Below, one piece after another: positions 1-6,253 of a stretch of 18,344 nucleotides of DNA; position 1 is the stretch's first letter, and the number at the start of each line of letters is the position of its first letter. The DNA comes from Sedimentisphaerales bacterium (GTDB lineage Bacteria; Planctomycetota; Phycisphaerae; Sedimentisphaerales; Anaerobacaceae). A program made the translations under genes and the position numbers. Location of the stretch: contig JAFGTU010000168.1 of assembly GCA_016933985.1 (NCBI GenBank), positions 1-18,344 on the forward strand, read 5' to 3'. The notes under the pieces are model-generated. The model was not told the origin of the DNA and made no database searches. It saw only the letters and a program-made list of their open reading frames with translations.

Positions 1-7
1 GCGGCTA

Positions 8-1009
8 TTAGAGCAGTTTCTCGGCGATTTGAACAGCATTTAGGGCAGCGCCTTTGCGAAGCTGGTCGCCGGCCACCCAGATATTGATGCCCCGGTTTTC
101 CGGGAGCGACTCATCCTGTCGAATCCGCCCGACGAAGATATCGTCCTTGCCGGTCGCATCAATCGGCATCGGAAACCGGTTGTGCTCGCGGTCGTCGAGC
201 ACCGTCACCCCAGGCGCCGTACTCAGCAAATCCCGAACTTCGTCCGGCGTAATAGAGTTGGTGAACTCCAGGTTAATGCTCTCGCAGTGCGCCCTCATCA
301 CCGCAATCCTGATACAAGTGCACGTTATCGCAATCTCGGCGCAATCGAATATCTTGCGCGTCTCCTTGACCATCTTGGTCTCTTCGAGGTTGTACCCGTT
401 AGGGCCAAGCGATGAGTTATGGCTGAAGCAGTTGAACGCAATCTGATATGGAAACGCCTTCATCGTCGGCTTCTTCCCGTCGAGAATCTCCCGGCTCTGG
501 CTCTCCAATTCGAGCATCGCCGACGTTCCCGCCCCGCTCGCCGCCTGGTACGTGCTCATTATCATTCGCCTGACGGGGTTGGCCTTGTGCAAGGGCCAGA
601 CCGGGACGATGCCGATTATCGTCGAGCAGTTCGGGTTTGCAATAATCCCCTTGTGCTCGGCGATCTTCTGTGGATTTATCTCCGGAATGACCAACGGCGC
701 GCTCGGATCCATCCGGAACGCCGAGGAATTGTCAACCACCACAGCGCCCGCCTCCACCGCCGCCGGCGCAAACTCCTTGCTCCGCTCGGCGCCTGCGCTG
801 AATAGCGCGATGTCGATGCCCGCAAAACTCTTTTTCGTCAGCTCCTCAACGATGTAGGTCTTGCCCTTGAACTCGATCTTCTTGCCCGCGGACCTGCTGC
901 TCGCAAGCACCTTCAGGGAAGAGAACAGAAAATCGCGCTCTTCAATAATCCGCAAGAACTCCTGACCAACCGCTCCCGTCACACCTGCGATAGCCAGATT
1001 GCAACCCAT
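8..1009 (-). CDS. asd: aspartate-semialdehyde dehydrogenase
   Basis: Reduces aspartyl-4-phosphate to aspartate semialdehyde with NADPH, the branch point to lysine/diaminopimelate, threonine and methionine; cytoplasmic. Seen in the 333-residue product: an N-terminal dinucleotide-binding loop (GVTGAVGQ, about residues 9-16), SSAFRMDP near 95-102, the active-site cysteine C128 in NPNCST, and the C-terminal catalytic region with R239 and H241 in MRAHCES. The length is normal for the family. The reading frame stays open a further 43 codons upstream, but the ATG at 1009 is chosen because GGAG lies 8 nt before it and the conserved Gly-rich loop starts immediately after. The upstream neighbour on the same strand is the BASS transporter, 205 nt away, and a separate promoter is plausible in that gap. 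The stop codon is TAA at 8-10, so the 3' end is complete. Confidence 0.96.
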   Translation of the reverse strand: MGCNLAIAGVTGAVGQEFLRIIEERDFLFSSLKVLASSRSAGKKIEFKGKTYIVEELTKKSFAGIDIALFSAGAERSKEFAPAAVEAGAVVVDNSSAFRMDPSAPLVIPEINPQKIAEHKGIIANPNCSTIIGIVPVWPLHKANPVRRMIMSTYQAASGAGTSAMLELESQSREILDGKKPTMKAFPYQIAFNCFSHNSSLGPNGYNLEETKMVKETRKIFDCAEIAITCTCIRIAVMRAHCESINLEFTNSITPDEVRDLLSTAPGVTVLDDREHNRFPMPIDATGKDDIFVGRIRQDESLPENRGINIWVAGDQLRKGAALNAVQIAEKLL

Positions 1010-1107
1010 TTCTAAATCTCCTAATCTGCTTACCCGATTGTTTTCGAGTCTTTGCGCCCCCGATAGGGGCCCATAGGGCTTCTCGGCAAATAGTCCAAAT
1101 AAGGCGA

Positions 1108-1134
1108 ATGGGCAGCCTAATCCAGGCCGCCCAT
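1108..1134 (-). other. 11-bp inverted repeat in the asd leader
   Basis: The arms at 1108-1118 and 1124-1134 can pair over 11 positions with a single G-U pair (reading the minus-strand RNA) around a 5-nt loop. No U-tract follows in either direction, so it is not a classical intrinsic terminator. It lies about 20-45 nt into the predicted asd transcript. A second, short GCCCC/GGGGC hairpin sits at 1056-1070. It could be a leader structure, or the 3' stabilising hairpin of the upstream transporter mRNA. Confidence 0.4.
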
Positions 1135-1160
1135 GCAAAGACTAATCACATTGGATATGA

Positions 1161-1189
1161 ATTATATGGCTATTGTCGCCGGAATGCAA
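1161..1189 (-). promoter_or_regulatory. candidate sigma-70 promoter for asd
   Basis: On the minus strand a perfect TATAAT (plus-strand 1161-1166) is preceded by TTGCAT (1184-1189) with a 17-nt spacer. The -35 matches consensus only in TTG. Predicted transcription start is near 1154, giving a leader of about 145 nt before the asd ATG. Inference from sequence only. Confidence 0.45.
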
Positions 1190-1214
1190 GACCTCCGCTG
1201 CTTATATTTACTAT

Positions 1215-2156
1215 TTATTCGGCTTCTGCCGGGTTTCTTTGCCAAACACCGGCCATTAAAGATGCGGTAATAATGCAGACGAAAACGAAGATTGCGGCCG
1301 GCAATGCCACAATCGGACCGCTCTTTTCGCCGAAGTGTGCCAGCGCCAACGTGGTGCCCAACCCCGCATTTTGCATCCCGATCTCAATGGCCAGAGTTCG
1401 CCTTCGTCGTTTTCCCATTCGAAGGGCCGAACCGACACCGTAGCCGCCCAGCATCCCGTATACATTAAGCACGACCACAGCGGCGAGAACGACGATGGTT
1501 GCCTTGCCGAAGTTCTTCTTGTTAAGGGCTATGACCAGCGAGCATATGAATATGATGAACGTTACGGATATCGCCGGGAATATGGGCGCGATCTTTTCGA
1601 TTTTGTCTTTCAAATAGTATCTCACTGCGAATCCCACGACGAGGGGCACGATGACCATATACATCACGTCGATGACCATGGCCCAGAATGGCACGGGCAG
1701 TCGCGATCCGGCCAGGAGAAGCGTCAAGCCCGGGGTCAGGAGCGGGCAGAGCAGCGTCGAGACGGTGGTCAGCGAGACTGAATAAGCCGTGTCTGCATTG
1801 GCGATATAGCACATTACGTTGCTGGCCATCGCGCCCGGGGCCGAGCCGGTGAGTATCAGGCCGACGGCGATCTCAGTCTCCAATTTGAACAGCTTGGCCA
1901 GTGCGAAGGCCCCCAGCGGCATAATTGTGAACTGAGCGGCCGAGCCGATAAGCACAATGACAGGTTTTTGGGCAATGCGCTTGAAGTCCTCGGTTCTGAG
2001 CACGGCCCCGATCCCGAACATTGTCAGCGAGAAGAACAGCTTATTGTACGGGGCCAGCGCAACAAACGGCCCGGGCCGTACATATGCTATCGCCCCGCAC
2101 AACACGACCCATATAGCAAAGTAGCGAGTGTAAAACGACAAGATCTTCTTCAACAT
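1215..2156 (-). CDS. bile acid:sodium symporter (BASS) family transporter
   Basis: Inner-membrane secondary transporter of the BASS family, which moves organic anions such as bile acids, pantothenate or 2-oxoacids with sodium; the substrate here is unknown. The product has 313 residues, is almost entirely hydrophobic and has about nine to ten membrane spans. The clearest family mark is the stretch SAPGAMASNVMCYIANADTA followed by a TTVSTLLCPLLTPG segment, corresponding to the first crossover and sodium-site region of BASS proteins; the second crossover corresponds to the EIGMQNAGLGTTLA stretch. The frame is open much further upstream (to 2513), but the ATG at 2156 is preferred because a normal cytoplasmic N-terminus (MLKKILSFYTRYFA) and the first membrane span follow directly. 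No Shine-Dalgarno sequence precedes this ATG. A good promoter ends right at it, so the mRNA may be leaderless. The gene is divergent from the PQQ-like gene and upstream of asd. Confidence 0.9.
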   Translation of the reverse strand: MLKKILSFYTRYFAIWVVLCGAIAYVRPGPFVALAPYNKLFFSLTMFGIGAVLRTEDFKRIAQKPVIVLIGSAAQFTIMPLGAFALAKLFKLETEIAVGLILTGSAPGAMASNVMCYIANADTAYSVSLTTVSTLLCPLLTPGLTLLLAGSRLPVPFWAMVIDVMYMVIVPLVVGFAVRYYLKDKIEKIAPIFPAISVTFIIFICSLVIALNKKNFGKATIVVLAAVVVLNVYGMLGGYGVGSALRMGKRRRRTLAIEIGMQNAGLGTTLALAHFGEKSGPIVALPAAIFVFVCIITASLMAGVWQRNPAEAE

Positions 2157-2163
2157 GGCAGAT

Positions 2164-2192
2164 AATATAAATCCCTGCTTTGAAAGTGACAA
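2164..2192 (-). promoter_or_regulatory. candidate sigma-70 promoter of the BASS gene, possibly leaderless
   Basis: On the minus strand TTGTCA (plus-strand 2187-2192) and TATATT (2164-2169) each match consensus at 5 of 6 positions, with a 17-nt spacer. Only 7 nt separate the -10 element from the ATG at 2156, so transcription would start at or within a base or two of the start codon. The lack of a Shine-Dalgarno sequence fits this. Confidence 0.5.
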
Positions 2193-2223
2193 TGCGAAAT
2201 TGCTTTTATGCCGGAATCTGCGG

Positions 2224-2252
2224 TTGTTTAGACTGTAAAAAACTGATACACT
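2224..2252 (+). promoter_or_regulatory. weak candidate promoter of the PQQ-like gene
   Basis: TTGTTT (2224-2229), a 17-nt spacer and TACACT (2247-2252) give a weak sigma-70 pattern upstream of the PQQ-like coding region and divergent from the BASS promoter. Predicted start is near 2259. Low information content, reported as a possibility only. Confidence 0.25.
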
Positions 2253-2354
2253 CGAACCAGGTTCCTTACGCCTATTAATAAGAGCAAAATATTTCAAGAG
2301 GCAACCTTTACGATAAGAAGAAAACACATAAAAGTCTATCTGTGGGCCTGCATC

Positions 2355-3608
2355 TTGCTGCTTTTTCAACAACAGGCCTGGGCTGGTTGGCCGGAATTTC
2401 GCGGGCCTTGGGGGATGGGCCTGGCCTCGGCGCCCGGCGATACGAAGAAGATCGGCATTGCGCTGCATTGGAGCGAGACCGAGAACGTAAAGTGGAAGAC
2501 GGCCATCCCGCATCGCGGGTGGTCAACGCCGGTTGTTATGGAGGGAAAGGTCTGGCTGACGACGGCGACGGAGAAGGGAAATGACTTCTTCTTGATTTGC
2601 GTCGATGCCGAAACCGGACGCATTCTGCTGAATAAGAAGCTGTTTCATTCGGACAACCCCGAGCCGCTCGGTAATGACATCAACTGCTATGCCTCGCCGT
2701 CACCGACAATCGAACCGGGGCGGGTTTATATCCACTTCGGCAGCTACGGAACGGCCTGTTTGGATACGGCCGACGGCGGGCTGGTGTGGGAGCGGACCGA
2801 CCTGTCGTGCCGCCATTATCGCGGGCCGGGCTCGTCGGTGATCCTCTTCAAGGACCTGTTGATTCTCACGATGGACGGTGTCGATGTTCAGTATGTGGCC
2901 GCATTGGACAAGAAGACCGGAGAAACCGTCTGGAAGACCGACCGCACGGCCGACTGGAACGACCTGGATTCCGACGGCAAACCCAAGAGCGAAGGTGATC
3001 TCCGCAAAGCCTATTCGACCCCGCTTGTAATAGAAGCGAGCGGCGAGATTCAGATGCTCAGTTCCGGTGCCAAGGCCGCATATAGCTACGACCCGCTAAC
3101 TGGCCGGGAACGCTGGAAAATCCACCACAGGGCGTATTCCGGGGCGTCGCGTCCGGTCTTTGGTAACGGGCTTGCGTACATCAATACCGGTTTCCCAAGC
3201 CCCGAGTTGTGGGCCGTCCGTGTTGACGGCAGAGGAAATGTAACGGATACTCACGTTGTCTGGAGGAACAGGCAGGCCGTACCCCAGATACCTTCACCGC
3301 TGCTCATCGGCGATACACTCTTTATGGTCAGCGATACAGGGGCGGTAACGTGCCTAAATGCTCTGACGGGCGGCGAGATTTGGAGGGAGCACTTGAAGGC
3401 GCGTTTCGCAGCCTCCCAGCTTTACGCCGACGGGCGGATCTATTGCTTCAGCCAGGATGGTCGCGCGATAGTGTTAAAGGCCGACCGAGAATATGAGCTG
3501 CTGGCTACTAACACCCTCGAATCCGGCTTTATGGCTTCGCCGGCGGTTGCCGGAAAAGTCCTCTTTCTCAGGACAAAGACCCACCTCTATAGAATCGAAG
3601 ACCGCTAA
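2355..3608 (+). CDS. exported PQQ-like beta-propeller repeat protein
   Basis: Beta-propeller protein of the PQQ-binding-like (WD/pyrrolo-quinoline-quinone) repeat type, of the kind planctomycetes export in large numbers; the enzymatic role is unknown. The body starts with GWPEFRGP, typical of these proteins, and contains repeated blade motifs such as LDKKTGETVWKTDR, DPLTGRERWKIHH and LNALTGGEIWREH, in which a small residue-G-x-W closes each blade. About six to seven blades fit the roughly 400-residue body. 2355 is the first conventional start (TTG), but it would remove most of a signal peptide. In the same frame 14 codons upstream, from 2313, the sequence reads IRRKHIKVYLWACI and continues LLLFQQQAWA before GWP, a textbook n-, h- and c-region. 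The only upstream start candidates in frame are ATA, ATT or CTG codons. The gene is monocistronic and faces hemB, with a 35-bp gap between the two stop codons. Family confidence is high; the start is uncertain. Confidence 0.9.
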   Translation: MLLFQQQAWAGWPEFRGPWGMGLASAPGDTKKIGIALHWSETENVKWKTAIPHRGWSTPVVMEGKVWLTTATEKGNDFFLICVDAETGRILLNKKLFHSDNPEPLGNDINCYASPSPTIEPGRVYIHFGSYGTACLDTADGGLVWERTDLSCRHYRGPGSSVILFKDLLILTMDGVDVQYVAALDKKTGETVWKTDRTADWNDLDSDGKPKSEGDLRKAYSTPLVIEASGEIQMLSSGAKAAYSYDPLTGRERWKIHHRAYSGASRPVFGNGLAYINTGFPSPELWAVRVDGRGNVTDTHVVWRNRQAVPQIPSPLLIGDTLFMVSDTGAVTCLNALTGGEIWREHLKARFAASQLYADGRIYCFSQDGRAIVLKADREYELLATNTLESGFMASPAVAGKVLFLRTKTHLYRIEDR

Positions 3609-3643
3609 CCCGGGCGTTGTCTGAATTTGACCAAAGTCTCGTA

Positions 3644-4618
3644 TTAAGCGCCAAGCAGCTTTGAGGCGGTCTTGGCGGCGTAGGTTATTATTATGTCGGC
3701 TCCGGCGCGTTTGATGCAGGTCAATGCCTCCATCATTGCCGTCTCCTGCTCCAGAAGGCCGGCTTTTGCTGCTGCATTGATCATCATGTACTCGCCGCTT
3801 ACGAAATAGGCGGCTATTGGGCAATCAAAGCGGGCCTTGGCGCGCTGTATGACGTCCAAGAAGCACAGGGCGGGCTTCACCATTACGATATCGGCGCCTT
3901 CCTCGATATCCAAGGCGATCTCCTGCATTGCCTGGTCGGAGCTTGCGGGGTCCATCTGATATGTCTTGCGATCTCCGAACTGCGGGGCCGAATGGACCGC
4001 GTCCCGGAACGGTCCGTAAAAGGCCGATGCGTATTTCGCCGCGTAGGACATAATGCCCGTATCGTGGAATCCGTTCTGCTCGAGGCACTGGCGGATATAG
4101 CCGACGCGTCCATCCATCATATCGGAAGGCGCGATGATATCTGCGCCTGCCTGGGCGTGTGAGAGAGCGGTCTTGGCCAATAGCTCGCAGGTGGCGTCGT
4201 TATCAATCCGGCCATTCTTTACTACGCCGCAGTGGCCGGTCGTGGTGTATGCGCAGAGGCAGACATCGGTGATTACGAGCAAATCAGGGACGGCGTCTTT
4301 GATTCTCTTGATGGACTGCTGCACGGCTCCATTTTCGGCCCAGGCATCTGAGCCGGATTCATCCTTCTTCTCAGGCAGGCCGAAGAGCAGGATGGCCGGT
4401 ATACCCATAGAGACGACCTCGGCGGCCTCGACGGCAATCAGGTCCGGCGAGAGGTGGAAACAACCATCCATCGACTCGATCGGCTCCTTGACCCCTTCAC
4501 CAACGCAGGCGAACAGCGGATAGACCAAATCATCGATGCTCAAACTGCTCCGGCGGACCAGCCTTCGCATGGCATCACTGCTGCGAAGCCGACGCATCCT
4601 GTGTTCGGGGAAACCCAT
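3644..4618 (-). CDS. hemB: porphobilinogen synthase (delta-aminolevulinic acid dehydratase)
   Basis: Condenses two 5-aminolevulinate molecules to porphobilinogen in tetrapyrrole (haem, sirohaem, corrinoid) synthesis; cytoplasmic homo-oligomer. The 324-residue product has normal family length. Both Schiff-base lysines are visible: K195 in MSYAAKYAS and K248 in VMVKPAL. The three-cysteine catalytic zinc site C120, C122, C130 (DVCLCAYTTTGHCG) places it in the zinc-dependent class and not the magnesium-only class. The ATG at 4618 is supported by AAAGGTGG about 6 nt upstream. The gene stands alone, convergent with the PQQ-like gene and divergent from the beta-helix gene; no other haem genes are in the window. 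Confidence 0.97.
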   Translation of the reverse strand: MGFPEHRMRRLRSSDAMRRLVRRSSLSIDDLVYPLFACVGEGVKEPIESMDGCFHLSPDLIAVEAAEVVSMGIPAILLFGLPEKKDESGSDAWAENGAVQQSIKRIKDAVPDLLVITDVCLCAYTTTGHCGVVKNGRIDNDATCELLAKTALSHAQAGADIIAPSDMMDGRVGYIRQCLEQNGFHDTGIMSYAAKYASAFYGPFRDAVHSAPQFGDRKTYQMDPASSDQAMQEIALDIEEGADIVMVKPALCFLDVIQRAKARFDCPIAAYFVSGEYMMINAAAKAGLLEQETAMMEALTCIKRAGADIIITYAAKTASKLLGA

Positions 4619-4719
4619 TGCTAACCACCTTTCTACAAACAGAACCTGTGCATCTGCTCTGTTTCAAGCGGCACTATAGTACCCGAATTGCTTTGGCCGT
4701 TCCAGCCCATTTTACCAGG

Positions 4720-4749
4720 TTGCGTAGGCAGGCAAGATTGTAGTATAGT
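4720..4749 (+). promoter_or_regulatory. weak candidate promoter of the beta-helix gene
   Basis: TTGCGT (4720-4725), an 18-nt spacer and TATAGT (4744-4749), the latter inside an AT-rich TAGTATAGTATAAG run. The transcript would start only about 15 nt before the start codon, just enough to include the AAAAGGAG ribosome-binding site. The -10 is good and the -35 is poor. Confidence 0.3.
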
Positions 4750-4771
4750 ATAAGTTCAAAAGGAGTTGGCT

Positions 4772-6253
4772 ATGAGACAGCGACGATTTGTCTGGTCTAT
4801 ACTTGAGTTCTGGGGCGGGATGCGGCTATTTGTCTGCACGGCGGGGCTGCTGCTGATTGCGGCGTGCGCCCGGGCAGACGATTATTATATTGATCCGGCC
4901 AACGGCAGCGATGACAACAATGGGGGCAAGGCTGCTCCCTGGAAATCGTTTAAGAACGTTATTTCATACTACAAGCCCGAGTACAAACCGGGCGGGTGGG
5001 TGGAATTGACCGGCGGCGACTGCATCTATCTCGCCGGCGGGATCTATAGCGAGACATTTCATCCGGGGGAATGGCAGAAGGGGCCGACTGGCGGCGGGAC
5101 GTTCGTTGCGTATTTCCGAGGCTTGCGCAGCGATACCGGGAGGCCCTTTAGAATCAAGGCGCTGCCGGGGCATAAACCGGTGCTTGACCCTCGTGGCAAA
5201 GGAATGGGACTGTCAATCTTCCAGTCGAGCAACTGGGAAATCGAGGGCATCGAAGTAGCCAACGCCTACGGGCGCGGGGTCAGCATTGATGAGTCGAAGA
5301 AGGTTCGGCTGCGCAACGTTCATATCCACGATACCGACGGAGTCGATAACAACAATATTGCGGGGCTGTACATAACCGATTGCTGGGACGTGATGGTCTA
5401 TAACTGCGTTTTCAATGACAACTACGACAGAACTTGTGCCGATACGGCGAGCCAGGCCACCGAGAACAGCGCGAACGTCGTTATATTCGGCGGGATGCAG
5501 GGTGGCGATATAACCATTGCCGATTGCGAGGTTTATCAATCGCTGCCGCTAACGGACAAGCTCTCCGGAGGCGGGATCAAATATAAGCATGCCTCGCGGG
5601 TGCCGGAGGCGCGATTCAGCGTGTATAGAAATGTCTTCAGAAACTGCAAGTTTTTTGCATTCGGGTCGGGTACGGCCAATACGCACTTTCATCACAATCT
5701 TATCATAGGCGGGGCCGGGATAAGCAGCAGGGACTTCGGGGGCGTGACTCATCAGACAAATCAGGTCTTCGAATACAATACCATCTTCAACAGCACCGGC
5801 TTTCAAATGAATCCGACAATCAGATGGAGGAATGAGAAATTCCCCGACGACCCGAAGGATATCGCATTCAGAAACAACATCGTTGTCGATAACGTGGAGG
5901 AATACTCGAATGAGCGGGGGATAGTGACTATCGGCACTTATATGCCGGATGAACTGTATGAGATTACAGCCCGGCAGTTGAAATTCGAGAACAACTGCTA
6001 TTTTAATCGGCGCCGGCCCGTTCAATTCAACATGGGCGCCGGATTCAATTACAAGGACGAATACCGAAAGGGCGACACCTACTCTCTGCGAGAGTGGCAA
6101 AGGGAATACGGATATGACGCCGATTCGGTCGAGGCCGATCCATTGTTCGTCGATGCCGACAAAGGCGACTTCAACTTGCGGCCGGATTCACCGTGCAGGA
6201 GTATCGGCAGGTACGCCGTGCCCGACGGCGTGCCGCTTTCAGCCGACAGGTGA
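4772..6253 (+). CDS. secreted right-handed parallel beta-helix repeat protein
   Basis: Pectate-lyase-like parallel beta-helix protein (PbH1 repeats), expected outside the cytoplasm and often polysaccharide-binding or -cleaving; no substrate can be assigned. The 493-residue product begins with a 35- to 40-residue export signal. It contains LLLIAAC, which fits a lipobox, and directly after it ARA before DDYYIDP, which fits signal peptidase I, so lipoprotein or soluble secretion is undecided. DYYIDPANGSDDNNGG is the usual N-cap of DUF1565/beta-helix proteins. Helix rungs run from about residue 130 to 400 (for example WEIEGIEVANAYGRGVSI and VRLRNVHIHDTDGV). The C-terminal ADPLFVDADKGDFNLRPDSP block is a classic end of the fold. 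The ATG at 4772 is chosen over TTG at 4766 because AAAAGGAG lies 6 nt before it; ATG at 4820 is an alternative. Its last 15 nt overlap the opposite-strand PAS coiled-coil gene. Confidence 0.88.
   Translation: MRQRRFVWSILEFWGGMRLFVCTAGLLLIAACARADDYYIDPANGSDDNNGGKAAPWKSFKNVISYYKPEYKPGGWVELTGGDCIYLAGGIYSETFHPGEWQKGPTGGGTFVAYFRGLRSDTGRPFRIKALPGHKPVLDPRGKGMGLSIFQSSNWEIEGIEVANAYGRGVSIDESKKVRLRNVHIHDTDGVDNNNIAGLYITDCWDVMVYNCVFNDNYDRTCADTASQATENSANVVIFGGMQGGDITIADCEVYQSLPLTDKLSGGGIKYKHASRVPEARFSVYRNVFRNCKFFAFGSGTANTHFHHNLIIGGAGISSRDFGGVTHQTNQVFEYNTIFNSTGFQMNPTIRWRNEKFPDDPKDIAFRNNIVVDNVEEYSNERGIVTIGTYMPDELYEITARQLKFENNCYFNRRRPVQFNMGAGFNYKDEYRKGDTYSLREWQREYGYDADSVEADPLFVDADKGDFNLRPDSPCRSIGRYAVPDGVPLSADR

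Noticed and set aside
2244..2262. GGTTCGAGTG on the minus strand, resembling a tRNA T-loop
   Set aside because: The flanking bases cannot form the 5-bp T-stem, and no acceptor, D or anticodon arm is present nearby.
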